Origin: Alcaligenaceae bacterium
GTDB taxonomy: Bacteria > Pseudomonadota > Gammaproteobacteria > Burkholderiales > Burkholderiaceae_B
Direction of reading: 5' to 3'
DNA: 57,088 bases
Assembly (NCBI GenBank): GCA_013205565.1
Contig: JABMMM010000115.1
Span: 1 to 57,088 of the forward strand
Below, in pieces: positions 9,166-19,341 of this stretch. A program made the translations under genes and the position numbers. The number at the start of each line of letters is the position of its first letter. Positions within the stretch are counted from its first letter, which is position 1. The notes under the pieces were generated by a model. That model worked only from the letters and a program-made list of their open reading frames with translations. It was not told where the DNA came from and made no database searches.

Positions 9166-9906
9166 TTAGCCCAACTTGACCCCCTCGTGCAGGGCCGTCA
9201 GCCCCGCTGACAAATTGAAAAACTGCACACGCGACAGGCCAGCCTCGCTTAGCATGCCTTTGAGCGTTTCTTGGTCGGGGTGCATACGAATCGATTCGGC
9301 CAAATAGCGATAGCTGTCAGCATCACCCGCCACTTTTTGACCCAACCAAGGCAGGATTTTAAACGAATACCAGTCATAGGCAGGGGCGAAAGGCGCTGCG
9401 ATCTTTGAAAACTCAAGCACCAACAGCTTGCCACCAGGCTTCAGAACCCGCGTCATCTCGGCCAGGGCACGGTCTTTATGGGTCATGTTGCGCAAGCCGA
9501 ACGCCACCGTGACCCGATCAAAGTAGCCAGAGGCGAACGGCAGGCGCTCGCCATCGCAGACCGCGCAAGGAAGCACCAAGCCGTCATCAATCAGGCGATC
9601 GCGTCCCACTCTGAGCATCGAGTCATTAATGTCGGTCAGCCACACTTCGCCCTGCTTGCCGGCCTGTTTAGCAAACGCGCGCGCCAAATCGCCAGTGCCA
9701 CCCGCGATATCTAAGACTTTCATACCCGGGCGCACGCCCGCCCGAGCCACCGTAAAGGCTTTCCAGACGCGATGCAGACCCGCGGACATCAAGTCGTTCA
9801 TCACGTCGTAACGCGACGCCACAGAATGAAACACCTGTGCCACCTTTGCTGCTTTTTCTGACTCGGCAATCGTTTGATAACCAAAATGCGTATTGTCTTG
9901 TGCCAT
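9166..9906 (-). CDS. ubiE: Demethylmenaquinone/ubiquinone C-methyltransferase UbiE
   Basis: 246 residues from the chosen ATG. UbiE performs the SAM-dependent C-methylation step in ubiquinone (and menaquinone) synthesis. Clear signatures are [12 protein letters not shown] at the N-terminus, [25 protein letters not shown] motif [12 protein letters not shown] and the [15 protein letters not shown] signature. I preferred this start over one 23 codons upstream because the family begins here, a GAGG sits 8-11 bases before it, and the longer form would run into the Pho-box-like repeat. It is the first gene of the minus-strand ubi cluster and is divergent from phoB. Confidence 0.96.
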   Translation of the reverse strand: MAQDNTHFGYQTIAESEKAAKVAQVFHSVASRYDVMNDLMSAGLHRVWKAFTVARAGVRPGMKVLDIAGGTGDLARAFAKQAGKQGEVWLTDINDSMLRVGRDRLIDDGLVLPCAVCDGERLPFASGYFDRVTVAFGLRNMTHKDRALAEMTRVLKPGGKLLVLEFSKIAAPFAPAYDWYSFKILPWLGQKVAGDADSYRYLAESIRMHPDQETLKGMLSEAGLSRVQFFNLSAGLTALHEGVKLG

Positions 9907-9935
9907 GCGTCTTGCCTCAGTTATGCAACGCGTCA

Positions 9936-9953
9936 CTGTCATATACATGACAC
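9936..9953. promoter_or_regulatory. Candidate Pho box / inverted-repeat operator between ubiE and phoB
   Basis: The sequence CTGTCATATACATGACAC resembles the PhoB binding consensus of two CTGTCAT-type heptamers separated by four bases: the first is a perfect CTGTCAT and the second, ATGACAC, matches five of seven. It is also a perfect TGTCAT-ATAC-ATGACA inverted repeat. A -10-like TACTAT follows ten bases later (9964-9969), the usual spacing for PhoB-activated promoters, and no good -35 is needed. This fits autoregulation of phoB, as in E. coli, but could be an operator for another regulator or act on ubiE. Confidence 0.55.
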
Positions 9954-10013
9954 ATTGCAGCCATACTATAGACATGTCGCTCGCGTATGCGCGCTTTTAA
10001 AATGGTACTCACC

Positions 10014-10712
10014 ATGTCAAGCACTATTTTAGTCGTTGAAGACGAGCCCGCCATTCAAGAGCTTATTGCTGTGAACTTGTCCTTTGTCGGTCATAAGGTC
10101 TTACGCGCCTTTGACGTCGCGCAAGCAGAGACGCTAATTCGCGCCGAATTGCCAGACTTAATCCTGCTTGACTGGATGCTGCCAGGCGCCTCGGGCCTGA
10201 CCTTAGCCCGAAAATTACGCAGCGACGAACGGACTCGCCTGGTACCTGTCATTATGCTAACCGCCAAGGGCGCCGAGCAAGACAAAGTCGATGGGCTTGA
10301 GGCCGGCGCCGACGATTACATCACCAAACCGTTTTCGCCCAAAGAGCTCATGGCGAGGATAAAGGCGGTTTTGCGCAGACGCGCGCCCCAACTCACCGAC
10401 GATTTGATTGAAGTTGAAGGACTGAAGCTTGACCCCACCTCACATCGCCTGACGGGTAACGGCCAACCGCTTGCGATCGGCCCGACTGAGTTTCGACTTT
10501 TACATTTTTTTATGACGCATCCAGAGCGCGTCTTTTCTCGCGGCCAGTTACTCGATCAAGTGTGGGGTGATCATGTCTTTGTCGAAGAACGAACAGTCGA
10601 CGTACACATTCGCCGCTTGCGCAAGGCGCTAGAGCCCTCTAAGCACGACCTGCACGTTGAAACCGTGCGTGGCAGTGGCTACCGGTTTACTCCCGTCATA
10701 CCCAAGTCTTAA
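10014..10712 (+). CDS. phoB: Phosphate regulon response regulator PhoB
   Basis: 232 residues from the chosen start. Receiver domain with acidic pocket (VVEDEP), phosphoacceptor Asp53 in [10 protein letters not shown], switch Thr in MLTAKG and KPFSPKEL lysine; then an OmpR/PhoB winged-helix domain ending RRLRKALEP and VRGSGYRF. The PhoB subfamily is indicated by the receiver sequence IQELIAVNL and by the adjacent PhoR. It would activate phosphate starvation genes. An upstream in-frame ATG at 9987 would add nine residues not typical of the family. No pstSCAB or phoU genes are adjacent, unlike the common arrangement. Confidence 0.93.
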   Translation: MSSTILVVEDEPAIQELIAVNLSFVGHKVLRAFDVAQAETLIRAELPDLILLDWMLPGASGLTLARKLRSDERTRLVPVIMLTAKGAEQDKVDGLEAGADDYITKPFSPKELMARIKAVLRRRAPQLTDDLIEVEGLKLDPTSHRLTGNGQPLAIGPTEFRLLHFFMTHPERVFSRGQLLDQVWGDHVFVEERTVDVHIRRLRKALEPSKHDLHVETVRGSGYRFTPVIPKS

Positions 10713-10734
10713 GCTTGATGCGACAATCAGTCGT

Positions 10735-12036
10735 ATGAACTGGCAACGCACTCTTTTTTTTGTAGGCTTTTGGTCGATCCTTGCCTTAGCGATCGAGTAT
10801 CGCTGGCAGAGCTCGCTCGGCTGGATCATCATGGCGCTCGGTGGCGGTTTGCTCTTAGTTGTGCGGCGTCGTCACGCTCAGAGGATTGCGCGCTGGCTGG
10901 TTGCGCCAGATGTCGAGCCGCCCGCAGACGTCGGGCCTTGGGATGACGTTGTCGCAGCCCTGTATCGCCGTTTTCGCGATCAGGTTGCCACCATTCAAGA
11001 GCTTGAAGAAACCAGCACAGGCGCAATGGCTGCCGGCCAAGCCCTGCCGATCGGCGTGGTCGTCCTGAACACCAGCCTGCAAATCAGATGGTTTAATCAC
11101 GCAGCCGAAAAACAACTGCACCTGCAAGCCGAAAACGACCTCGGGCAGAACCTGCTCAATATTTTGCGTGCGCCGGCGTTCGCCGCGTACGTCAAGGGGG
11201 GCGACTGGTCTGAGCCCTTAACGCTTAAGGTCAATCACTCCAATGGCGACCACAACCTGCTGCTCAGCTTGGTGCCCTACGCCCGCGACCGCACCCTGCT
11301 GATTACACGCGATCTGACTCAGATCGAAAAACTAGAAACCACACGCCGTGATTTTGTTGCGAATGTGTCACACGAAATGCGCACGCCTCTCACCGTGCTG
11401 GTGGGTTTTGTCGAAACCCTGCGCGACGCCCCAACGGACGCTTTAAGCCACGCGCAGCGCCAATACTATTTTGGACTCATGCATGAGCAAGCGCAGCGTA
11501 TGCAAGCCTTGGTCACCGATTTACTGACACTCTCGGACCTTGAAACCTCGCCAAGTGCTGAACTGACACCAGTCAATATCGCGAACTTAATCGATACGGG
11601 TCGCGCGCAAATTGAGGCGCTTTCTGCTGGACGGCACCACTGGAGCTGGCAGATAGAGCCCCGCCTGAACCTCGCGGGCAATTACTCAGAAATTGCCTCG
11701 GCCTTTTCGAATCTTCTAACAAATGCGGTTCGCTATACGCCTGACTCGGGCACGATTGGCGTGGTCTGGCAACGCGAGGCCGACGGACGCGCACGCTTTA
11801 GTGTGACTGACACTGGCATAGGCATCGCCTCTGAACATCTGTCCCGTTTAAGCGAACGCTTCTATCGGGTTGACCGCGGCCGTTCGCGTTCGCTTGGTGG
11901 CACTGGTTTGGGCCTCGCGATCGCTAAGCACGTTGCCATGCGCCACGACGCAGGCCTGGACGTGCAAAGCAAACTGGGGCAAGGCAGCTGTTTTAGCTTG
12001 GTGTTTGAAGCAGAGCGGGTCTTGCGCGAAGCTTAA
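10735..12036 (+). CDS. phoR: Phosphate regulon sensor histidine kinase PhoR
   Basis: 433 residues. Two N-terminal hydrophobic segments (about residues 4-22 and 26-44) with almost no periplasmic loop are typical of PhoR. A PAS domain follows (PIGVVVLNTSLQIRWFNHAAE), then HisKA with the phosphorylated His213 in VSHEMRTPLTVLVGF, and a HATPase with NLLTNAVRYTP (N box), DTGIGI (G1) and GGTGLGLAI (G2). It starts 22 bases after phoB and is surely cotranscribed. PhoR normally senses phosphate through the Pst-PhoU system, which must be encoded elsewhere. The start chosen gives the family's normal N-terminus; an earlier in-frame start lies inside phoB. Confidence 0.95.
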   Translation: MNWQRTLFFVGFWSILALAIEYRWQSSLGWIIMALGGGLLLVVRRRHAQRIARWLVAPDVEPPADVGPWDDVVAALYRRFRDQVATIQELEETSTGAMAAGQALPIGVVVLNTSLQIRWFNHAAEKQLHLQAENDLGQNLLNILRAPAFAAYVKGGDWSEPLTLKVNHSNGDHNLLLSLVPYARDRTLLITRDLTQIEKLETTRRDFVANVSHEMRTPLTVLVGFVETLRDAPTDALSHAQRQYYFGLMHEQAQRMQALVTDLLTLSDLETSPSAELTPVNIANLIDTGRAQIEALSAGRHHWSWQIEPRLNLAGNYSEIASAFSNLLTNAVRYTPDSGTIGVVWQREADGRARFSVTDTGIGIASEHLSRLSERFYRVDRGRSRSLGGTGLGLAIAKHVAMRHDAGLDVQSKLGQGSCFSLVFEAERVLREA

Positions 12037-12121
12037 GCGCGTGGGCTGCGAGCGCGCATTCCGTTAAACTGCATTTATTGACGCGAACGCAGCGTTTGTC
12101 TTTCGCCAACTTGTGCACCGC

Positions 12122-12841
12122 ATGACCGCAGCTAATTTTCAGCTTCGCCACCAAGGCGATCATTGCCTGAGCATCGATTTTGGCGATGTCATTAGCGCCG
12201 AGACTGGCTTAACTTGCTTAGCGGCCGCCAGTAAAATTCGTGAAACGCGGCTCGCTGGCGTCACAGACGTGGTGCCTTCCTACACTGCGGTTGCCGTGCA
12301 TTACGGGCCAGACTCTCAGACGGGTCTGCCGACCTTTGACTCACTATCCGAGCAACTCATCGGGTTGCTTAAAACCGGGCTGCCCCGCGCGGATCTCGAC
12401 GCTCGCACCATCGATATCCCCGTATGCTATGGCGGTGAGCACGGCCCCGACCTGAGCGCAGTTGCTCAAACAACAGGTCTGACCGAACAGCAGGTGATCG
12501 CGCTGCATTGCGCACCTGGCAGTATGGTTTTTATGCTGGGCTTTGCACCCGGCCATCCTTATATCGGCATCCACGATCCCTTATTTGCCTTGCCGCGCCG
12601 CGATGTCCCGCGTACCGTCGTACCTGCGGGCTCAGTTGCGATTGCCAACCGTCAATCTACGATCTACCCGACCCGTTTGCCAGGTGGCTGGCATATTTTA
12701 GGTGCGACACCCCTCAAGTTATTTGACCTGACCCGCCCGCAACCAACTTTACTCATGCCTGGCGATCACCTTCGCTTCGTGCCTATTTCGCCAGAAGAGT
12801 TTGACCGGTTGTCGGTGCAAGCGCACGGGGGGGTCTCATGA
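12122..12841 (+). CDS. pxpB: 5-oxoprolinase subunit PxpB (KipI-like)
   Basis: 239 residues of the carboxyltransferase/AHS1 family. With PxpA and PxpC it cleaves 5-oxoproline (pyroglutamate) to glutamate using ATP. Family motifs are DVVPSYTAVAVHYGP, the HCAPGSMVFMLGFAPGHPYIG segment, PRTVVPAGSVAIAN and YPTRLPGGWHILGATP. It overlaps pxpC by four bases and opens the complete pxpB-pxpC-pxpA operon. A GTG three codons upstream is an alternative start. The Bacillus homologue KipI also inhibits a sporulation kinase, a role not expected here. Confidence 0.94.
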   Translation: MTAANFQLRHQGDHCLSIDFGDVISAETGLTCLAAASKIRETRLAGVTDVVPSYTAVAVHYGPDSQTGLPTFDSLSEQLIGLLKTGLPRADLDARTIDIPVCYGGEHGPDLSAVAQTTGLTEQQVIALHCAPGSMVFMLGFAPGHPYIGIHDPLFALPRRDVPRTVVPAGSVAIANRQSTIYPTRLPGGWHILGATPLKLFDLTRPQPTLLMPGDHLRFVPISPEEFDRLSVQAHGGVS

Positions 12842-13830
12842 GCCTGGTGGTCAGCAAACCCGGCATGCTTTCGAGCTTCCAAGACCTTGGTCGTTTTGGG
12901 CAACAGCACTTGGGCGTCTCGGTTGCGGGGGCGATGGATCTGCGAGCTCACTCACTGGCCAACTTGCTTGTGGGTAATGATTCAAGCCTGGCCACCCTCG
13001 AAATCACATTAACCGGCCCCACGCTTCGCTTTACCAAAGCTTGTTGCATCGCGCTTTGCGGGGCTGACCTGAGTGCAATGCTCAACGGGCAACCCGTTGC
13101 ACTGAACCGCCCTGTCATCGTGCGTCCCCAAGATGAGCTGAGTTTCGCAGGGCGCCGCCACGGCACGCGCGGCTATTTATCGGTGTTTGGCGGCTTCGCA
13201 CTCGCTCCCGTGCTCGGCAGTACCAGCACCTACATTCGCAGCGCGATGGGCGGTTTCGAGGGGCGCGCGTTGCGACGGGGCGACGAGATTACTTTACTGC
13301 GTCCGCTCGAAAACAAAAGCCTCGAAGAGCTTGCGATGGATTTGTGGGCCATCAAACTCTATCTGCCCAGCGCCATTGCGGCCTCGACGCGGGCAAGAGT
13401 GCGCCTGCTAAAGGGTGCGCAATGGCACGAATTCACAGCCGAAAGCTGTGCGGCGCTACTTTCAGAACCCTATCGCGTCAGCCCCGAATCTGAACGGATG
13501 GGCTATCGCCTGCAAGGCGCACCCCTGCTCATGACCGCGCCGCGCCAAATGATCTCAGAGGCCACCACCTTTGGCACGATTCAAGTGCCGGCGGGCGGTC
13601 AACCCATCATTCTGATGGCAGATCGCCAAACTACCGGCGGCTATCCAAAGATGGCCTATGTCGCGAGTGTAGATTTACCACAGCTGGCGCAGCTAGGGCC
13701 AGGCGATACTGTCAGCTTTGAAGCCATCACCCTCAAACACGCGCAACAGCTCGAACAAGCACGCGGGCAGGCTTTTGCAACACTTGCGCAAGCACTACTA
13801 CCTGTGCGAACTTTACTGCTCAATCACTGA
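12838..13830 (+). CDS. pxpC: 5-oxoprolinase subunit PxpC (KipA-like)
   Basis: 330 residues of the biotin-dependent-carboxyltransferase-like AHS2 family. The N-terminus KPGMLSSFQDLGRFGQQHLGVSVAGAMD is the family hallmark, followed by LEITLTGPTL, GYLSVFGGFA and the C-terminal QMISEATTFGTIQVPAGGQPIILMADRQTTGGYPK region. It acts as a partner of PxpB in ATP-dependent 5-oxoproline ring opening. The start overlaps the end of pxpB (ATGA); pxpA begins seven bases after its stop. The protein is complete and shows nothing unusual. Confidence 0.94.
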   Translation: MSLVVSKPGMLSSFQDLGRFGQQHLGVSVAGAMDLRAHSLANLLVGNDSSLATLEITLTGPTLRFTKACCIALCGADLSAMLNGQPVALNRPVIVRPQDELSFAGRRHGTRGYLSVFGGFALAPVLGSTSTYIRSAMGGFEGRALRRGDEITLLRPLENKSLEELAMDLWAIKLYLPSAIAASTRARVRLLKGAQWHEFTAESCAALLSEPYRVSPESERMGYRLQGAPLLMTAPRQMISEATTFGTIQVPAGGQPIILMADRQTTGGYPKMAYVASVDLPQLAQLGPGDTVSFEAITLKHAQQLEQARGQAFATLAQALLPVRTLLLNH

Positions 13831-13837
13831 GGCAATC

Positions 13838-14617
13838 ATGACACTACGAATTGACTTGAACTGCGACATGGGCGAGAGCTTTGGCGTCTGGAAACTCGGC
13901 AACGACGAAGAGATCTTGCCGTTTGTGTCGTCCGCCAACATCGCTTGCGGTTATCACGGAGGTGACCCTGCCACGATGCGCAAAACGATCGCCGCGGCGC
14001 TCAAGCATGGCGTCGCGCTCGGTGCGCACCCTGGACTGCCTGATCTTCAAGGCTTTGGCCGACGCAATATGGCGATCACCGACCAAGAGGCCTACGACAT
14101 GATGGTGGTTCAGATCGGCGCGCTGGCTGGTGTCGCGGCCTCGCAGGGCGCGCGACTGCGGCATGTCAAAGCACACGGCCAGCTTTACAACATGGCGGTC
14201 AAAGACGAAGGCCTAGCGCGTGCCTTGGCGCAGGCCACCTACGACGTCGATCGTGAACTCATATTTTTTGTGTTGGCGGGCAGTGCCATGGTGCCAATCG
14301 CCAAAGCGGTCGGCCTGCAGGTTGCGCAAGAGGTATTTGGCGATCGCAACTATGCCCCCGATGGCACGCTGAGCCCCCGCAACAAGCCCAACGCCATGAT
14401 CACAGATGTCAACGTTTCGATCAAACAGGTTTTACAAATGGTGCAAACTGGCACATTGACCGCCAATGATGGCACCACCGTCAAGGTACAGGCTGACACG
14501 CTATGTATACACGGCGATCAGCCTGGCGCTGTGCTTTTTGCAAAAGCCATTCGTGAAGCGCTGCTGAACGCTGGAATTGAAGTCGGTGTGTCAGCCACAC
14601 GTTTGAAGACGCCCTAA
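13838..14617 (+). CDS. pxpA: 5-oxoprolinase subunit PxpA (LamB/YcsF family)
   Basis: 259 residues. The N-terminal [14 protein letters not shown], the [14 protein letters not shown] segment, [15 protein letters not shown] and VKAHGQLYN motifs are diagnostic of the LamB/YcsF family and carry the probable metal and substrate ligands (His and Asp). It is the hydrolytic subunit of the PxpABC 5-oxoprolinase. An open frame extends 40 codons upstream into pxpC, but the ATG at 13838 has a GAGG seven bases before it and matches the family N-terminus. Its stop overlaps the convergent stop of the FAD/Fe-S oxidoreductase gene by four bases. Confidence 0.95.
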   Translation: MTLRIDLNCDMGESFGVWKLGNDEEILPFVSSANIACGYHGGDPATMRKTIAAALKHGVALGAHPGLPDLQGFGRRNMAITDQEAYDMMVVQIGALAGVAASQGARLRHVKAHGQLYNMAVKDEGLARALAQATYDVDRELIFFVLAGSAMVPIAKAVGLQVAQEVFGDRNYAPDGTLSPRNKPNAMITDVNVSIKQVLQMVQTGTLTANDGTTVKVQADTLCIHGDQPGAVLFAKAIREALLNAGIEVGVSATRLKTP

Positions 14618-17600
14618 ACTAAGACGCGCTCGATGCCTCCATCGTTGGCTTTTTTGACATAGTCTTCAAGCCAGTTTGCGCCCAAGATCAAGCGCGCCAT
14701 CTCTACAACGATATAGTCGGCACGGGCTTCCGTGTCTTCTTCAAAGCGAGATAAGCCTTGCAGACAAGACGGGCACGAGGTCAGCATTTTGATGTCACCA
14801 TCAAAGCCGTCGGCGCGCAGCTCGCTGGTGTTTTTAGCGAGCTCTTCCTCTTTGCGAAACCGCACCTGCGTTGAGATATCTGGACGCGTCACTGCCAACG
14901 TGCCCGATTCGCCACAACAACGTTCAGTTTTAATGGCGGAGTCGCCCACCAGTGCTCTTACCGTCTTTAAGGGGTCTTGTAACTTCATGGGGGTATGGCA
15001 GGGATCGTGATACATGTAACGCGTTCCCTGCGCGCCCTCAAGCTTAATGCCCTTTTCAAGCAGATATTCGTGAATATCAATCAGGCGGCAACCCGGAAAA
15101 ATCTTTTCAAACTCGTAACCTGAAAGCTGGTCGTAACACGTCCCGCAGCTGACAACGACCGTCTTAATGTCAAGATAATTCAGCGTATTGGCGACTCGGT
15201 GAAACAAGACACGATTATCGGTAATGATTTTTTCGGCTTTGTCGTTCATGCCGTTCGCGCGTTGCGGGTAGCCACAGCACAAATAACCAGGTGGCAAAAC
15301 GGTTTGTACGCCGGCATGCCAAAGCATGGCTTGCGTGGCCAGTCCGACTTGCGAAAACAGACGCTCTGAGCCGCAGCCCGGAAAATAAAACACGGCCTCA
15401 GTTTCGGCCGAGGTTTCAGGCGGCCGGATAATGGGCACGTAATCAGCGTCTTCAATATCTAATAATTTACGTGCGGTTTGCTTGGGCAGATTACCCGGCA
15501 TTTTTTTATTAATAAAGTGCACCACCTGCTCGCGCAGAGCGGGCTTGCCAACTGTCGCTGCAGGCGCAGCCGTTTGTTTGCGAGCCAATTTTGAAAACAA
15601 ATCGTTTGCAAAGCGCTGCACCTTGTAACCGACACCTATCATGGTTGCGCGGGTGGCGTTGATCGTCGCAGGGTCTTTGGCATTTAAGAAAAACATTGCA
15701 GCTGTCGTGCCGGGATTAAAGGACTTGTGTCCCATCCGACGCAAGAGCGCGCGCATATTCATCGAGACCTCGCCAAAATCGATATCAACCGGGCAGGGGT
15801 TATAGCACTTGTGACATACGGTGCAATGATCGGCGACGTCTTCGAATTCTTCCCAGTGCTTTAAGCTGATGCCGCGACGGGTTTGCTCTTCGTATAAAAA
15901 CGCTTCGATCAAGAGCGAAGTCGCCAAAATCTTATCGCGCGGCGAATACAGCAGATTTGCGCGAGGTACGTGGGTTGCGCACACCGGCTTGCACTTACCA
16001 CAACGCAAGCAGTCTTTGATCGAATGACTAATCGCCCCAATATCGCTTTGCTGCATGATGAGCGATTCGTGCCCCATCAGGCCAAAGCTCGGTGTCCAGG
16101 CGTTGCGCAAGTCTGCGCCAGGCATCAGTTTACCGGCATTAAAATGATCGTTCGGGTCGATCTTGCGTTTGTACTGCTGGAAAGGAGCGAGTTCAGCCGC
16201 AGAAAGAAATTCGTACTTGGTGAGCCCAATACCGTGCTCGCCCGAGATCACGCCATCTAAGTCGCGGGCGATTTGCATAATGCGTGCGACCGCCGCGTTT
16301 GCCTCGGCAAGCATCTCGTAATCATCCGAGTTAACAGGGATGTTGGTGTGTACGTTGCCATCACCCGCATGCATATGCAGCGCCACGAAGACACGGCTCT
16401 TGAGCACGCGAGCATGAATCGCCAGGACCTCGGCCAACACGGGCGCAAAATCGCTGCCGCTAAACAAACCCGACAGCTCAGACTTGACCTCGGTTTTCCA
16501 AGAGATCCGCAGAGAGCGGTCTTGCACCAGATCAAACAAGCGCGCCGCCGGCTGCGCGGTCAGTCGCTCAGCGGTCGTCTCTCGCAACGCCTCTAAGCCG
16601 TATTGTTTGAAAACCTGCGCGGCCTGCTGCAAGGGCAGATCAAGATTGTCGTGCACCCACTGCCAGCGCTGGCGGATCTGCTCAAGCAAGTCAAGCGCGC
16701 GCGCTCTGCGCTCGTTGAGTGCCTCTTCGATTGAGACTCCCTCATCGGTGCTTCGGTCAAGCTTAGCGACCGGCAACACGCCTTCGCAAAAAACTTTTAG
16801 CGCGGCCAACAACTTGAGTTTGTTGCGAGTTGAGAGCTCGATGTTGATACGCTCGATGTGATCCGTGTATTCGCCCATTCTCCCAAGCGGAATCACGACG
16901 TCTTCGTTTATTTTGAACGCATTGGTATGGCGCGCGATCGCCGCTGTGCGGGCTCGGTCGAGCCAGAATTTTTTGCGCGCTTCGGCACTGACCGCAATAA
17001 ACCCTTCGCCATGGCGGGTATTTGCAAGCCGCACCACTTCGCTGGTTGCGGCGGCCACTGCCGCATCGTCCTCGCCCACGATATCGCCAAACAACACCAT
17101 CTTTGGCAAAACGCCCCGCTTGCTTTTGGTCGAGTACCCCACCGCGCGTAAATACCGCTCATCAAGATGCTCAAGCCCGGCGAGAAGCGCGCCACGCGCA
17201 CGCCCCGCGCCATCGAGATAATTTTTTATTTCGACAATCGAAGGAATCGAATCGCGCGCCTGACCAAAAAACTCAAGACAGACCGTCCGTGTGTGGCGGG
17301 GCATGCGATGTAACACCCACCGCGCCGCTGTAATCAGACCATCGCAACCTTCTTTTTGGACACCAGGCAGACCCGATAAAAACTTGTCAGTCACATCTTT
17401 GCCCAGACCCACTTTACGCAAGCCCGCGCCGTCGACGTCTAAAATTTCAGTGCGTAAGACGTGCGCACCGGCGGGGGCGGTTCCGTCAGACCATTTCAGC
17501 TCGAAGCGCACGCGCCCGGCTTCATGGATTTTGCCCATGTTGTGCGCAAGACGCGTGACGTCGAGCCAGTTTCCATCGGGGTCAACCATACGCCACCAGG

Positions 17601-18552
17601 CAAGATTATCGAGCGCAGTGCCCCACAAAACAGCTTTTTTACCGCCAGCGTTCATGGCGACGTTGCCGCCCACGCAGGAGGCATCTGCCGAGGTGGGATC
17701 AACCGCGAAGACAAAACCTGCCTGCTCGGCGGCTTCTGACACGCGCCTGGTGACCACCCCCGCGCCTGCCCGTACCGTTGCCACCGGAGTCGCAAGGCCA
17801 GGTAGCGTAAGCAGTTCGACTGCGCCGAGTGTGTCGAGTTTCTCGGTATTGATGACCGCCGAGCGCCAAGTCAGGGGAATCGCGCCACCCGTGTAACCGG
17901 TGCCACCCCCGCGCGGCACAATGGTTAAACCAAGCTCAATGCAGCCACGCACTAGACCCGCGATCTCGCCTTCGGTATCCGGGGTGAGCACCACAAAGGG
18001 GTATTCAACCCGCCAGTCAGTGGCATCGGTCACGTGTGACACTCGCGAGAGGCCATCAAACTTAATGTTGTGTTGCTTGGTCAGCTTGCCTAAGATTTTT
18101 TGTACCTGACGGCGCAGCTTGGCGGTTCGCTCGAACCCTTGCTCAAACGCCTTGACCGCTTCGCGGGCAAGGTCAAGCAGACTTGCCACCTTATCGTCAC
18201 GCCCAAGGTCGTCACCGAGGCGACGTTTGTCAATCTCACCCAAGCGATGTTGCAAGGCTTCGATCAGCAGTTTGCGGCGTTTGGGATTGTCGAGCAGGTC
18301 GTCTTGCAAGTAAGGATTGCGGCGTACCACCCAAATGTCGCCCAACACCTCGTACAACATGCGGGCCGAGCGACCGGTGCGGCGTTCGCCGCGCAAATCG
18401 AACAGCAGCGCCCAGGCTTGTTCTCCGAGCAAGCGGCAGACCACTTCTCGGTCTGAGAACGAAGTGTAGTTATAGGGGATTTCGCGCAAACGAGCCTGTG
18501 ACTCAGACTGGGGTTCGACGCTTAACAAATGGCTGGCAAAGGGGGCGTTCAT
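14614..18552 (-). CDS. Giant FAD-linked oxidase / Fe-S oxidoreductase fusion (DUF3683, GlcD- and GlpC-like)
   Basis: 1312 residues. Order: an N-terminal DUF3683-like region (about 1-150), a PCMH-type FAD-binding domain (about 190-350, [15 protein letters not shown], then [15 protein letters not shown]), a FAD-oxidase C-terminal domain (to about 810, with [16 protein letters not shown] and GEHGIGLTK), two CxxCxxCxxxC 4Fe-4S motifs (about 845-855 and 905-920) and a pair of CCG domains (cysteine motifs near 1054-1090, 1138, 1182 and 1212). This matches D-lactate/glycolate dehydrogenase-type enzymes where the flavin and Fe-S subunits are fused. It would oxidise a 2-hydroxy acid and send electrons to quinone. 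Substrate unknown; D-lactate or D-2-hydroxyglutarate are plausible. Confidence 0.9.
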   Translation of the reverse strand: MNAPFASHLLSVEPQSESQARLREIPYNYTSFSDREVVCRLLGEQAWALLFDLRGERRTGRSARMLYEVLGDIWVVRRNPYLQDDLLDNPKRRKLLIEALQHRLGEIDKRRLGDDLGRDDKVASLLDLAREAVKAFEQGFERTAKLRRQVQKILGKLTKQHNIKFDGLSRVSHVTDATDWRVEYPFVVLTPDTEGEIAGLVRGCIELGLTIVPRGGGTGYTGGAIPLTWRSAVINTEKLDTLGAVELLTLPGLATPVATVRAGAGVVTRRVSEAAEQAGFVFAVDPTSADASCVGGNVAMNAGGKKAVLWGTALDNLAWWRMVDPDGNWLDVTRLAHNMGKIHEAGRVRFELKWSDGTAPAGAHVLRTEILDVDGAGLRKVGLGKDVTDKFLSGLPGVQKEGCDGLITAARWVLHRMPRHTRTVCLEFFGQARDSIPSIVEIKNYLDGAGRARGALLAGLEHLDERYLRAVGYSTKSKRGVLPKMVLFGDIVGEDDAAVAAATSEVVRLANTRHGEGFIAVSAEARKKFWLDRARTAAIARHTNAFKINEDVVIPLGRMGEYTDHIERINIELSTRNKLKLLAALKVFCEGVLPVAKLDRSTDEGVSIEEALNERRARALDLLEQIRQRWQWVHDNLDLPLQQAAQVFKQYGLEALRETTAERLTAQPAARLFDLVQDRSLRISWKTEVKSELSGLFSGSDFAPVLAEVLAIHARVLKSRVFVALHMHAGDGNVHTNIPVNSDDYEMLAEANAAVARIMQIARDLDGVISGEHGIGLTKYEFLSAAELAPFQQYKRKIDPNDHFNAGKLMPGADLRNAWTPSFGLMGHESLIMQQSDIGAISHSIKDCLRCGKCKPVCATHVPRANLLYSPRDKILATSLLIEAFLYEEQTRRGISLKHWEEFEDVADHCTVCHKCYNPCPVDIDFGEVSMNMRALLRRMGHKSFNPGTTAAMFFLNAKDPATINATRATMIGVGYKVQRFANDLFSKLARKQTAAPAATVGKPALREQVVHFINKKMPGNLPKQTARKLLDIEDADYVPIIRPPETSAETEAVFYFPGCGSERLFSQVGLATQAMLWHAGVQTVLPPGYLCCGYPQRANGMNDKAEKIITDNRVLFHRVANTLNYLDIKTVVVSCGTCYDQLSGYEFEKIFPGCRLIDIHEYLLEKGIKLEGAQGTRYMYHDPCHTPMKLQDPLKTVRALVGDSAIKTERCCGESGTLAVTRPDISTQVRFRKEEELAKNTSELRADGFDGDIKMLTSCPSCLQGLSRFEEDTEARADYIVVEMARLILGANWLEDYVKKANDGGIERVLV

Positions 18553-18683
18553 GGGTCAGATATCTACAAGGTTACCCTTAATGCCTTATTTTAAGCGAAC
18601 CGACAAAGATATTTTGAATACCCCCAAAAGAGTGCGCAGACAACCCTGCTGTCAACAGGCACGCCCGAGTGCGCGAGCAAGCA

Positions 18684-19223
18684 CTAGCCAAGCCAAAGCT
18701 GCAGAAACTTTGCAAGCACGAGGTAGCGGGCGAATTTACCCAACACAATAAAAAACAAACACGCTCGCCACGGCAGGCGTAACCAACCCGCCATCGCGCA
18801 AAGCGGATCGCCAATCAGGGGCAACCAGGAGAGCAAAAGAATCGGCGCGCCAAAACGTTGCACCCAGGCCAGACCAAGCGACGCGCGAGGGGCGTTGCCG
18901 CCGAACTCACCGACGAGATTGGCTGCGGGCTCGGGGTGCAGCACTTGCGCTGCGGGCGCCGCGACCCGATGTTTAAAGCGCCAGTGACGATAGCCCTGCT
19001 GTGCACCGGCGCCCATCAGGTAGGTCAGCAAGCCCCCCAGACTATTACCCGCGGTCGCGACCCACACTGTGGCCCAGAACAGTTCGGGCTTAAGCGCCAA
19101 ATAGGCCACAAAAACCGGCTCAGAGCCTAACGGCAGAATCGTCGCCGCCAGCGCACTCACAACAAAGAGCGCGCCAAGACCAACCGAGGGCAAAGCCAGC
19201 AAACTTAGCAAGTGCGAGAGCAA
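18684..19223 (-). CDS. YqaA family (VTT/DedA-like) inner-membrane protein
   Basis: 179 residues and four or more hydrophobic segments. The conserved pattern LPLGSEPVFVAYLAL ... VATAGNSLGGLLTYLMGAG ... GAPILLLSWLPLIGDPLCAMAGWLRLPW is characteristic of YqaA, a short relative of DedA/SNARE-associated (VTT domain) proteins linked to lipid scrambling or transport. The central region (about residues 75-110) is hydrophilic and longer than in E. coli YqaA. It is divergent from ilvA and lies 131 bases upstream of the oxidoreductase gene on the same strand. Its biochemical function is unknown. Confidence 0.85.
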   Translation of the reverse strand: MLSHLLSLLALPSVGLGALFVVSALAATILPLGSEPVFVAYLALKPELFWATVWVATAGNSLGGLLTYLMGAGAQQGYRHWRFKHRVAAPAAQVLHPEPAANLVGEFGGNAPRASLGLAWVQRFGAPILLLSWLPLIGDPLCAMAGWLRLPWRACLFFIVLGKFARYLVLAKFLQLWLG

Positions 19224-19341
19224 CGAATCCAGTGCAAACTCCTAAAAAATCGAACGCGCTTGCCGTGGGATAATAGTTGCCCATCGTTAATGGCACAACG
19301 CCACAAAACCTCGCCAGCGATCGCGCGCAGCCAAAAGACTC

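Noticed and set aside
17291-17896. 201-codon plus-strand frame opposite the FAD/Fe-S oxidoreductase
   Set aside because: Ser/Pro/Arg-rich product typical of antisense reading of GC-rich coding DNA; the minus-strand protein is fully conserved here.
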